Below, one piece after another: positions 34,560-46,190 of a DNA stretch of 64,000 bases. The first letter of the stretch is position 1. Each line of letters begins with the position of its first letter. Origin of the DNA: Gnetum montanum (taxonomy: Eukaryota > Streptophyta > Gnetopsida > Gnetales > Gnetaceae); NCBI GenBank assembly GCA_015680685.1, contig MNCI01030517.1, positions 349,341 to 413,340 of the forward strand, read 5' to 3'. A program made the position numbers and the translations under genes. The notes beneath the pieces were generated by a model. It had not been told where the DNA came from, made no database searches, and worked only from the letters and a program-made list of their open reading frames with translations.

Positions 34560-37500
34560 ATCCAATGAGGTGTTTGCTATAATGGCTTGCTTAGGCTCAT
34601 GGAAAGGTTTGACTTGTTATGTGTTGACCAGCTACTTCTTATTTAGGCCCTCAGGTTTGTAAATAAAAATGTCCCCAAAAGGAAAAGTTTCATAAATGAT
34701 ATAAGGTCCTTTTCACAATGTCAGGAACTTAGTTCGTTGAGGTACGTGTGTGGGGTTCTAGTAGGGGACCTTATCTCCTAGTTGAAATTTAACTTTCCTA
34801 ATTCTAAAGTCATGACGCTTTTTGTTAAATGCCTTGTGCAACTCATTAGATGATAGGGCCACCTAGCAAGTTGAGATTCATTAATCTTTCTTTTTATGCT
34901 AGACTCAATTCAAGGTCAAGGTCATTGGCTATTGAAAGTGTATGAAGCTTGGATTGAATAGGAAGAGTTGGCAATTTTCCATACACCAACTCATAGAGAG
35001 AGTAGCCTATAGGAAGTTTCCATGTTGAGTAGTAGGTCCAAAGGGCATCATTGAGTTTTTTGCTCTAGTAACTCATATATTTATTAACTATTCTTGTTAA
35101 GATCTTAGTGATTTCCCTATTGGTAACCTCATCTCAGCTATTGGCTTAGGGGTGATAGGGTGTTGTTAGTTTATGTTCGACCCCTAAGCATTGCATAAGC
35201 TTTCAAAAGGTGGTGCCTATAAAGTGGATTCCATTATCAAAAACTAATGCATGTGGCATACCAAACCTATTTACAACATTCTATTATACAAAATCAGCAG
35301 TAGTAGAAGATGTATAGTTGGTGACGATTGTTGCTTTTACCCATTTCGTACAATAGTCAACAACAACTATGATGTACACCTTTCCATTTGACATGGGCAT
35401 CATGGGATCCATGAAGTCAATGCCCCAAATATTAAAGGGTCTCAATGGTTGAATCCATTGCTAAGGTTCCTCCATTCAAGTAGTCATTCTACCATCTCAT
35501 TAGCAATGTTCACAAGAGTGGAAAGATTGGTGAGGATCCTTGAAAATTATTTGCCAATAATACCCTACCATTAAGATTTTAATGGTCATGCATCTCCTAG
35601 CATAGTAGCCCCCACAAGGACACTCATGAGCATCCTAGAGAATGCATAGTTGATCAGCATTAGAGACATACCAATGAACTAGGCCATTGGCACATAACTT
35701 GTAGAGATATCCATTAATCTCCATGAAGCGTTTCACCTGGTGAAGAAACTATTGTTTCTTCTAGTGGTCTAGCCCTTGCAGCATCTCTTGAGTGAGAAGA
35801 TAGGTAAGAATTCCATCATACCATTTAGGCTTAGTGGGAAATTATTCAATTATAGCCTTGTCAAAGAGAAGTTCATTAAGAAATAGATTAGACAGTGAAA
35901 TTTTCTCATCTTTGTTGTCCCATCCAAACTGAGACAAGTGGTCAATGATCATATTCTCAATTCCCTTTTGATCTACCATTGTAAGATCAAATTCCTACAA
36001 GATCTCTAGCCACCATATGACATAGGGGGCTTACTATTGGTTTTTTCATTAGGAAGTGAATAACACTATGGTTTGTGTGCATGAACACTTCGTATCCAAG
36101 CACATAGTGCCTAAACTTCTTTAGAGCAAACACGACTACCATCAGTTCTTTTTCTGTGGTGGTGTAGTTCAGTTGTGCACCCACAATGCTTTATCTTGCA
36201 TAGTGGATGTACTATGGGTGTTTCTTATTGTTCAACTGCATAAGCATAGCCTCAAGGCATAATTTGATGCATTCGTTATAATGTGAAATGGTATGGACTA
36301 GTTGGATGTCTATAAAATTGGGGTTTCTACAAGTTTCTGCTTGAGGCTTTAGAATGCCTTTTTGCATTTCTTAGTCCAAATGAAGGGAGCATCTTTCTTT
36401 GTCAAACTGACCAAAAATTTCATGATCTTCAAGAAATTTTCTATGAATCACCAGTAGTAGCCAATGTGTCCAAGGAATGACCAAACATCTTTGATAGTTT
36501 CTGGTTAGTGAGTGATTCCTTGGATGACCCTTATATTTTTAAGGTTAACCTTAATTCCTTCTTGTGATATTATGTGCCCCAATACAATGCCCTCTTAAAC
36601 CATTGGATGATTCTTTTGCCAATTGAGCTATAGGTTTGTTCCCACACATCTTTTGAGTAATTTCTTAAGGTGGTCTAGGGCTTGCTGATATGTAGCTTCA
36701 TAGGTGGAGAAGTCATCCATGAAAAATTTCACCCCACTACCTATCTACTACTGAAAATACTTAGGACTAGGCATTGGAATGTAGCAAGGACATTGCATAG
36801 ACCAAAAAGCATCTTGTGATATGTAGAAATCCCCCAAGGAATTGTGAATGTTGTTTTGGCCTAGTCTTTTAGTACAATCGGGATTTGGTTATAACCACTA
36901 TAACCATCCAGAAAACTATAATAGTAATGCCCAGATATGGTGTCCAACACCTAATCCACAAATGGTAATGAAAAGTGATCTTTGAATATTGCCATATTCA
37001 ATCCTCAAAAAATTGATGTAGACCCACCACTTGCCACCTTTCTTTGGCACAATCATAAGTGGACTTATCCACTCACTATTCACAATGGAATAGATAAGCC
37101 CTGCCTTGAGGAGTTCAATTTCCTCTTTGATGATTAGCTTCAATTTGGGATTTAACTACTATTGTGGTTTCATCTTTGGCTTTATGGCTAGATTAGTGTA
37201 AATATGATGCTGGCATATCCTTGGATCAATCCCTATGAGCTTAGGATATGACCAAGCAAAGGCTATTAACCATTTGTTGATAACATTCAATAGCATCTAT
37301 TTTTGTTCAGGGGCAAGATTTGCATTGATTATTACTAGCTTTTCATTTTTCAAGAATGCATATTCCATGCTAGCAAGTAGAGTTTTTAACTGCTTGCATT
37401 TAAAATGTTCAAGAATTTTTAACTCTCTCCAATAGATATCATCATTTGCATTATTAGAGAGTTGGTTATGAACTTGCTCTAGTTCATCCATGCTTGTGAC

Positions 37501-37990
37501 ATAAGCGCATGTCATGCTCGTAGTAGGTTCCATGCATATTGTGCTTCTTTTAGGATCAATGGTCAATCACTAGGTACTTTCTTGGTCTATGGTTGCTAGA
37601 TATAACCATCTTTGAATATCTGCTTCATGTGCATACTACTTGCATGCAGAAATAGATGCTAATTTTATGAACTAGAGTTTCTAGATGCAATTGCACTTAG
37701 TATCATTGTACATGATGAATGGAACTCACTTCTTCTTGATATTTCTAAATGCATTTTCCTTAGATATCTCCAAGGAAAGATCTTTGATGCCCATTCTTGC
37801 ATCAACAATGCTTATCCAAGCCCTTCTAATAATGATTGGAAAGTCCCCCTTATAGTTCTCAACCTTGATTACTAGGAAATCGACAAGATAGGACCACCCA
37901 TAGATAGTGGTCACAATGTCTTCCATCAATCCTAATGGAACAATAATGGACTAGTCTACCAATTCTAATTGAATATTGCTCTTATTAAGA
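34560..37990 (-). pseudogene. pol: Decayed pol of the outer element
   Basis: The polyprotein domains run right to left. Protease tail: YLVDFLVIKVENYKGDFPII near 37880-37820. RT: EEIELLKAGLIY and WISPLMIVPKKGGKW (about 37130-37030), FLDGYSGYNQI (about 36900) and FMDDFS at about 36709-36723. RNase H: LNYTTTEKELMVVVFALKKF and HTNHSVIHFLMKKP (36170-36040). Integrase: zinc finger GGYYARRCM..K with SFHSCEHC (about 35610-35510), then IWGIDFMDP, VFDNGIHF and a C-terminal KGPYIIYETFPFG (near 34690). Stops and frame breaks are frequent. There is no insertion after PKKGG of the kind typical of Athila RT, so the lineage within the tRNA-Asp group is open. Confidence 0.7.
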
Positions 37991-38029
37991 GGTGGTAGGT
38001 TCTAGGTAGTATACATCCCATAAGAAATC

Positions 38030-39522
38030 AAGTTCACACCAGAACCTAAATTAAGAAGAGCTTTACATTATTCATTTTCAACAATATGTCAATAGGTTGC
38101 CAACCTAGATACAATCAGATACAACATGTGTGAGCATAATAGTATGGATTCTAGGTGGTATTTGGTTTGAAGGAGACTTGAATGAATTATATGTAGAGGG
38201 ATATGGAGAATTAGGGTTGCTAGCCATAGGGTATGTGAGGGCTTAGGTGACTATTGGATAGGAAAAAGGACCTTTTTTGTGATCTAGTGTTCGAACCACT
38301 CTGTTGATGAACTGGTTGGAGATTAATGGCCTTGGTACCATTTTGTTGCTACGGCTAGGCTAGAAGTTCATCCTACATGGATGGAGTAGGTGGTAGTTGT
38401 GTTGAGGGTGAAGGAATAGGTGTAGAAAGAGGAGGATAAGGATAAAAGGTGGTATTCCTCCTTGAATGTGGCAAATGAGTTTGATAGTATTTGAGAGGGT
38501 AGTAGTGGTGTTGGAAAGAAGAAATGTGATTGGAAGAGTCACATGGAGATAGGGATTACTGAACATAATACCCATATGGATTTAGTTTTTTATAAGAGTA
38601 TTGATACCTTGGTAGTGGCAGTGCCCATGATTGTGGTTGCTACCACTATTGATACTGCTCATACAATTGTGATGGAATTCCACTTGGATAATATTATTAT
38701 TGTTGATGGAATTGCCTAGGATTGCCTTGAGGATAAGGTAATATTTTGGGTGTTTGTCTTTTTGCTAGTCATGGATTCAAAGCATACACCCCTTATTCCT
38801 ATAAGTGGGACACAATGGAACAACATCCCTTAGGATGTTCATATTGACAGATGTCACACTAGCCATCATCATCTGATTTAGTTTTTGCAACATCCTCTAT
38901 TGCAACAATTTTGCCCTTACCTCTTTGATTAGCACATTCAGCTTTCTTTCGCCTCCTACGATCATGATCACTACCTTGTTCTTTGGAATCTTCAGTAATT
39001 TTCAGGATAGCTTGAAATTTGTTATCCATAGAGCCCCATAATTGATCTACCTTAGTCAAAATTTTAGAGGCATATTTTTAAATTGACAAGGTTTTTTAAT
39101 TCACCACCTCATCAAGTGATAATTCTTCCTCAATGTCACAAAATTTAACCTCCCTTTTGTGAAAGGAAGGATCCATATTATATTCTTCTACACTTTCTTA
39201 TTTTCTCAACTCTCCTTCCTCTTTTGCTGCCTGCTCGATCAGTTGTTGGATCTGATGGGCTCTTACTTCTAACAATCACCCTTAGGCATAAAATCCATAA
39301 GTTTTCCTCATTTCTAACTAGAGCCCATCTATAATATGGCAAAGTTGCTCTTGTTGAGAATAACCATGCTCAGCACATTTTTGCAATAAAGAATAGTATT
39401 GTCCCATAATAGCATCCAAGGACTCATGTGTTCCTTGCTTCCAACTCTAGATTTGTCTTCTTAAATTGGACACTTGGGAGAATGTTTGATATTTTTCATT
39501 GAACATTTTGAGCATTGTACTC
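38030..39522 (-). pseudogene. gag: gag of the outer element, C-terminal half
   Basis: Continues the gag that starts at 59797 and is cut by the nested element. Close to the junction it reads MLKMFNEKYQTFSQVS, matching NLFNERYQTYARVS of element B. Next come QEQLCHIIDGL near 39350 and a CDICQYEHPKGC zinc-knuckle-like motif near 38855. The tail is rich in Pro, Tyr, Ser and Gln. Its last five plus-strand bases (TACTC, 39518-39522) are one copy of the target duplication. Confidence 0.65.
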
Positions 39523-41181
39523 TTTACTGATCGAAATCGTTGATGTAAGGCTAGAAGGGAAAAACAAACATCAAAAGATCACCAGATAGGTACAGCTGAC
39601 CCTGCCTTTGTGTGAGGGCAAGCTAGAAAAAAAATGAAGGTAGAGTGCCTTGGATGGTCTACAGGAAAATCAACCAAGGACTTCCCTAAATGTAAGCTAT
39701 AGCTTGCACTGGGGTTATCATAACTGATGCACAAAATGTAAATAGTCATGCACAAAATGCAAATAGAGCATATATAGAATTGTCTTGTAAACAAGGTGAA
39801 AACTAAATTTAAATAGAGTAGATAATATAATGGAAGGTAAAAATGAACTATATTATATTGCTTAGAATGAATGTGCACCGGTCAAAGCATAGTTGTGCAT
39901 GTGGATGGCAAGTCAAGTGCTAAGCCCTAGGGTGATATACTTGTAGGTGATTAGATGCTAGAAGTTAGGTGTGCCCGAGCGTCTGAAAGTTGCTAGTTAG
40001 TGTTTCCTAAGCCGTCAACCTTCAAAATTGTCAACCCCATTTATGTGGAAGGATGGGGTATTTATAAGACTTGGCTAGATTCGAGTATGGAACTCATAGA
40101 TGGATCAATGTATGAGAAATGAGATGAAAATGGATCATGTGACAGGTGTTAGATGGACAGCTACGTATCAATTGGACGTGTGTAGGAGGGTTATATTCTT
40201 GACCAGATGCACTGTATCTTACAAAATTTGTTGGCTTACATAAGCTAGCTTATGCCCATAGAAGCAGATACAATTTGGAGTGTAAGAGCTTGACCAGCTC
40301 ACAAAATGTGAAAATTTACAATGAAAATGATAATGTACAACAAGAGAGATTGACTCCGACCTGCTTGAAACTTCTCGGTCCCTAAATTGACTGCTATAAG
40401 ATGTCGATTTGAGTGGTTTTGTGGCTATTTTAGGCATCTCTATTTCATTAGAGCTTCTAGTATGAGTTGATTTTGTCTTGGCGTGTCCTTAGTGTGTGTT
40501 TAGTATGCTTTTGATCGAGCTTGATCAGTACTCACGCTGCACTCACGCTACCAACGTGACCTCAGTATGAGTTGATTTAAAAATGACATATTTTACACCA
40601 ATTTTTGATCTTTGAAGCCTATTTTTGGAGTATAGAAAGTGCCTAACTGTGGTTGACCTTGAGAGTGATCTACAAGTTGAAAAATGAGGTTGGATTTGCC
40701 TTGTTTTGAACCACTTTTGGTAGCTCATGCTAGACTCACATTGCTAGCGTGAGCTCAGCGTGACCACAATGTGACCTACAAAAACTCATAATTTTGGATC
40801 TAAAATCTGGCATTCTGGAGGTTGGGACTTGAAGTTATTGATAATGAACCCTGAGGATGACTTGCACCTTTGAATTAAGTCATTTCGACTTAGTTTTGAT
40901 GCTCTTAGAGTTTCTCATGTTGTACTCACGCTGCTAACATGACCTCAGCGTGACCATCAATTTGAGTGAGTGTCCTAAAATTTGAATTCCTGAATGTTGA
41001 AACTTGGAGTGAATAACAATGCCCCTTGAGGATGGCTTGAACCCTCATCATGCTGAGGGCAAGCTAGCTTGACAAGCTGAGCATGAGTAACATGCCTTAG
41101 TCAAATTTTGCCTCCTGAATGCTCAAAAGGATCTAAGTTGTTCTTGTTTTAAATTATTAGGCCAAAACTAGTGGTGTTTCA
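39523..41181 (-). repeat. 3' LTR of the inner element
   Basis: Aligns with 56974-58676. On the minus strand it begins TGAAACACCAC. The outer end is fixed by the TACTC duplication. Short repeats built on CTCACGCTG and AGCGTGAG, partly in inverted pairs, occupy 40530-40980. A frame of 99 codons (39579-39878, minus) is open in this copy and in the other. Confidence 0.85.
40059..40066 (-). promoter_or_regulatory. TATA box of the inner 3' LTR
   Basis: TATAAATA on the minus strand in the context CTTATAAATACCCC, conserved in the partner LTR at 57507-57514. This puts the U3 region at about 41181-40067. Confidence 0.65.
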
Positions 41182-41195
41182 TTGGCCCCTCTTTG
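41182..41195 (-). other. Polypurine tract of the inner element
   Basis: On the minus strand AAAGAGGGGCCAA lies directly before the LTR start TGAAACACC. This is the expected plus-strand primer for reverse transcription. Confidence 0.7.
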
Positions 41196-42687
41196 TTGAC
41201 ATCTGGAGGAATCCACCTGAGAGGCATCGACAAAGAAGTACAAAACACCATGACCAACTAAGTACCAAGCATTATCCGTTGGCCCCTAGCTGGATGTCAT
41301 CAGACCGTGTTCATAAGTACATGGGATTGGGGAAGTGTAGTTTAAGATGTAAGGGGTTTGGTTGTAATTGGGAAAATCAAGAGTTGATCAAGGGTTATAA
41401 TTGTTGTTGGAATTATGGGAGAGGAATGCTCTCACATGAACAAGCCATATCTTTAGTTCTTGTTAGTAGCCGGTTTTCAACAGACTTGAAACCAAGACAT
41501 AGGAAGTGCATTCTTTGGAGAAACGAGACTCTTATAGAGTGTTTACGAGAGCCCATTGTAAACAGCCAAAGCCACATGATGATGTGCAACATGATCTTTT
41601 GAGACACAAGTGTAACTATTTTTCTAAGACAATTGCCTTCCCACCTGGGGCTTGTATGAGAAGAGCCAATCGTGTTTGATCTATGATGTCAACGAGGTCA
41701 TGGAGATCTTTTCTGTGCATTTTGCTCTTTGATCTTTTTTTTTTCTTTTCCTTTTTTTTTTGTTTTTTGGAAGAGCTTTCTTTCAGTGCTATCCTTGTGT
41801 TTATGCGTTTGCATTTGTATCATGTACCGTGCACAATTGTTTTTTTTTTTTTTGCGTTGCAACTGCTTAGAAAATCATAGTGTGCAACAGTATATCAAGA
41901 GTTTTGGGATGAGTAGAATGTATTAAGGGGATGTAATTAAATAGGATAAGGAAAACATGATGAAAAATAGGGAATGTATTAGGAGTTGGGAATGTACTTA
42001 TAAATGGATTGATTAGCTTAGTTGCATGCATTGGGAAGAATGTGATACCTTGTCATCATGATGAAGTGCATCTATGCATGAACACATCAGGCATGTCATC
42101 TTGCAAACACAACTCTAAGAAGACAAGAAAACACAAATAATTTGGTTAACTAAGCAATTTAAACTTGAACACAACTAAGGAGGTGGAGCCACCATGTGCA
42201 ATTTCAAAGCAGATAGAATCATGAATAGCATAAGCTTCATCAGGGCCTGTGAGGCAAATTATGTATCAAGTATTTGTGGAACGAGTACAGCCAATTGCAG
42301 TAACATATCTTTTCAAGTATTGCTTGGTCATTAATAATGTCGCTATTTTATAGTCTTAGTAGACTATTGCGAGTTAGTTTCACATCATAACCCTTTGGAC
42401 GGTGCCAGTTTGGCATCGTAGTAGATGGTGCATTGCTAGTTTATAGTCATAGTGGACTATGAAGAGGAAAACTAGTTTACAATCTTAGTGGACTTTGGAT
42501 GCTAGTTTTACATCATGGCAGACAAATGTGGCAATTTAGTGTTATGTGGGACAAAGTTCTGTGGTGTTAGTTTATTGTCATGACTCTAGGACATTCTATT
42601 GTGCTAGTTTCAAGTCATATCCCTAGGACCATTCTATGGTATTAGTTTTAGGTTGTGATGCTAGGACCATTACATAGCTTAGGTTGA
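41196..42687 (-). other. 3' untranslated region of the inner element
   Basis: Between integrase and the polypurine tract. It contains degenerate repeats at 42340-42670 and T/A-rich low complexity at 41735-41850. A frame of 143 codons (41171-41602) is open on the plus strand, starting inside the LTR edge. Its composition (many Cys, Trp, Arg and His) is unlike the rest, but no family is recognised. Confidence 0.5.
42340..42670. repeat. TAGTTTNNNGTCATNGTGGACT repeat array
   Basis: About eight degenerate units of 35-45 bases, each with CTAGTTT followed by a CAT core and a GGAC/GGAC-like block. The same family appears at 46280-46310 and 52470-52772. Tandem repeats in the region between pol and the 3' LTR are a known trait of Ogre/Tat elements. 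Confidence 0.6.
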
Positions 42688-43840
42688 TCAGACATAGTAC
42701 CGTTTCAGGTACAGGTGATTTGTAGGATTAGCAAATTCGTTTCCATCCATGTCAACAAGTTTGAATGCTCCATTATTGTACACCTTGGTGACTAAGTAAG
42801 GCCCTTCCCAGTTAGCTAATAATTTATTTGGATGTTCACAGATGGCCTTAAGGACTAGGTCTCCTTCTTTAATCAAGTTCTTATGCAGATCGTGTTTGTG
42901 TCATTGCCATTGTTGTTTTTGGTACCACTCGATTTGATCAAGCATTCGTACTTGTTCCTCCTCCACCAAGTCAAGGTCAGCAATGCATAGTTCATCTCTT
43001 TGGCTTTCATCAAGGAGGCTCGAAAGAGCTATTCGCAATGAGGAAACTTGTAACTCCAAAGGTAAAACAACTTCAAATCCATATACAAGACTATATGGAG
43101 TTTTACCTGTAGATGTTTGATGTGTCATTCTGTATGCCCATAATGTGTAGACTAATTGTTTTTTCCATCGCCTATTACTCTAATTTAACATATTTTTGAG
43201 CACTATGATGATAGTTTTGTTTGTAGCCTCCACTTGACCATTGCACTATGGGTAGTAAGGTGATGAGAATGCATGTTTAATGCCCAGGATTTCACAAAAG
43301 CTTTTAGTATTTGCATTGCTAAACTGTGGTCCATTGTCAGTAACGATGGTCATCAAAATACCGAAATGGGTCATGATGTTTTCTATTATGAAAGTGCAAA
43401 CATGTTTAGAAGTGGTTTTCCTAAGGGGAATAGCTTCTACCCATTTTGTGAAATATTCAGTTGTAGTGATAATGAAGCTATGTCCTGTGAAGGATGACAG
43501 CGTTATCGGTCCAATTAAGTCTAATCCCCTTCTTTGAAATGGCCATGTGATTTGTGTTGTGTGCAATTCATTAGGTGGCACATGTATTAAGTTACCATGC
43601 CTTTGGAAAATGTCACATGTCCTGACCTCAGAGAAGTAATCATACTCCATGTGTGGCCAGTAGTAGCCCAAGCGCCTAATCTTTGTTGCCATTGCTTTGG
43701 ATGCTATGTGCCTTTCACAAAGTCCTTCGTGGAATTGTTCTATAATCATTTGACCATCAACGCTACTAACGCACATCAACAAAATTCCTTCATAGGATTT
43801 GCGACACAAGGTGTCTCCTATTAACGCATATTGCCGAGAG
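42688..43840 (-). pseudogene. pol: Integrase of the inner element
   Basis: This would insert the cDNA into the genome. The zinc-binding part reads FHEGLCERHIASKAMATKI with TCDIFQRHG (second Cys changed). The core shows RRGLDLIGPI (first Asp), VTDNGPQFSN (second Asp) and, after a stop replacing Gln, CNGQVEATNK with the catalytic Glu. The C-terminal end reads LLANWEGPYLVTKVYNNGAF and NHLYLKRYY, the usual close of Tat pol. A 187-codon stretch (43246-43809) is still open. Confidence 0.75.
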
Positions 43841-43845
43841 TGTTT

Positions 43846-44976
43846 TTACATTGCGTCCTTTTGAGCGTTTGTCAAATGTTGTGGAGGTTCGCCTTGTAGA
43901 AGGTACTCTTTTATATCATCATACCATTCTATCGTGTGTGTTGTGCTAACGGATGCTATAGTAATTTTGTCAAGAGCATCGGTTATACGTTTGACACAAT
44001 TTATTATAGAGCTAGACAATGCATGTAACATTTTGGGTGTCATGTTTAGGGCTAGTGTAGCAAGTGCATCAGCAATGGTGTTTGTGCTTCTAGAGACATG
44101 TTGTATATCCACTTCTACTAATTTCTTCAACATATATTTGGTCAAATCACAATATGGTTGCAAATGGAAAGCCTTGCATGTGTAAACATCTGTGACTTGA
44201 TTAATGACTAACTGTGAATCACCTCAAACTACAAGACGTGCGATTTTTGAAGTCAATACTTGAAGACCTCTAAGAAGACCTTTGTATTCTGCCATGTTAT
44301 TGGTACAAGGAAAGGTAAATTGGTAGGCAAAGGGTTGGATTTCTTTGGAGGGGTATGTTTAAATGGTCATAGCACTTCCTCCTCAGGAAGTTGAAGCTCC
44401 ATTGAAATAAAGGATCACATTGTAGTTATTAGGTACAGTGTCTATACTATTAACATTCTCATTGGGGAATTTAGGGTTAATCGTTGCTTGATCATGCATT
44501 GGCGAGACGGTCAATTATGTGACTATTTCTTGACCTTTTGTGGAAGATTAAGCAACATAGTGAAGGTCAAACTCTACGATCATCACTTTCCACCTAGCTA
44601 TCCTACTCTACTCATAGATGTTGTTAGTGATGATATGGTGTACATTATTCTTGCAAATGATGTAGACTTGATTACAGAAGAGATGATGCTGGCATTTCTT
44701 CAAGGAGAAGATGAGGGCAAGACATGATTTCTCCATTACATTGTATCATTGTTCATAGGCAATTAAAGTGTGTCTTAGGTAATATACATGGATCTCGATT
44801 CCATCTTTACATTTTTGACAAAGCATCAATGCAATGGAAGAATTAGAAGTTTCAAGGTAGATGTAGAAGGGTTTATCACTCTGTGGGGGATAAATGGTTG
44901 GCCATTAAGAGAATTCTTGTTTTATGTTCTCAAATGCTTCCTAGAATTGTTGAGTCCATTGGAGATGCACATTCTT
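43846..44976 (-). pseudogene. pol: RNase H and second RNase H of the inner element
   Basis: The first domain is poorly kept, with LQWTQQF and KMESRSMYI fragments (about 44960-44800). The second is clear: NNMAEYKGLLRGLQVL (about 44300-44255), GDSQLVINQVTDVY (about 44220) and HVSRSTNTIADALATLAL within 43846-44163. Two RNase H domains, the second of archaeal/plant type, are a hallmark of the Tat lineage. Several stops are present. Confidence 0.7.
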
Positions 44977-46190
44977 TCATAATAGGTGTTGCATGGATCT
45001 GAACTTATCTATCAGCCTTTTGATGAAGCATCTAATGAATTGCAATCTACCTTGTAGTCCACATAGTTCAGTAAGGATTTTTGGTGGTTGCATGTTAATT
45101 ATTACCTTAACCTTATCAGGGTCTACCCGTATCCTTGTTCTAGAGACTACGAAGCCAAGCATCTTACCCATTTTGACACCAAAGACACACTTCTTTGGAT
45201 TGAGTCTAAGGTCATATTTGAGACAACATTTAAGCACTAGGTCTAGATCTTTTGCATGTTGTTCAGTTGTTTTAGATTTAACCATGATGGTGTCAACATA
45301 ATCATTGAGAAAATTGAGCATGTAATCACTAAATATATATGTCATTGCTCGTTGATATGTAGCGCTTGCATTTTTAAGACCAAACGTCATCATGATATAG
45401 CAAAATGTGCCCCAAGGCATCATAAAGGTTGTTCTAAGTTGATGTTCTGGGTTGATTCTTATTTGGTTGTATCTTGAAAATCCATCCATAAAGGATAATA
45501 GTGCATGCCTAGTAGTTGTGTTAATAAGTTGATCAATGCTAGGTAGCGGGAAGTCATCCTTTATAGTGGCTGTGTTGAGATCATGGAAGTCAATGCATAT
45601 GCGTATACTATTGTTCTTCTTAGGGATTACGACAATGTTGGATACCTAGTCAGAATAGTCAATGGCTTAGATGAAACTAGCTTGGTAGAGCTTTGTGATT
45701 TTAGCACGAACTGCTAACGCCACCTCAGGTTTAACCTTTCGTGCTTTTTGCTTCACCGATTTGATTTTTCCATCAAGAATGATGTTGTGTTGGATGATTT
45801 GAGGGTCTAATCCTAGCATGTCGATATATGACCATGCAAATGTTTTTATATTGTCTTTCAGTACTTGAGTGATGTCACTGACAAGTTGTGAGTCTAGTAG
45901 GGCACTTAATTTCAATGTTCTAGTTTCATTATTGAATGTAGTGATGGGGACTTCAACAAGAGGATCTTTAGTGATGTTATCAACCACTAGATCTAAATTT
46001 TTAGCCATATTTTTAGGCCAATATCATGTTTCCTGAGTGGAAGCTATTAAGTTAGTATAAGTGGATGGGTCTAGATCCAAGGATTCTAGATTCATTGCTC
46101 TTTTTACATCTCCATATGGTCCACTGAGAGATAATGTTGAAAGGATATTTTTGGCGGCCATGTGTTTGCCCTTGCTAGTTTAAACCAGGA
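44977..46190 (-). pseudogene. pol: Reverse transcriptase of the inner element
   Basis: Opens about 180 bases upstream of an internal Met at 46008 (KGKHMAAKNILSTLSLSGPY). Next come KPEVALAVRAKITKLYQASF, MDGFSRYNQIRINPEHQL, PWGTFCYIMMTFGLKNASA and TYQRAMTYIF. The catalytic box reads YVDT (45289-45300) rather than YVDD, so the second Asp is lost. The conserved LNPKKCVFGVKMGKMLGFV follows. A 170-codon stretch (44977-45489) is open. Protease is not adjacent but 6.6 kb upstream. Confidence 0.8.

Noticed and set aside
39518-39530. Alternative LTR start at TGATCG (39528) with duplication TTTAC
   Set aside because: The partner site does not repeat TTTAC, whereas TACTC is exact at both ends when the LTR starts at 39523.
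43273-43824. Plus-strand frames of 74-85 codons
   Set aside because: They are shadows of the integrase frame on the minus strand.
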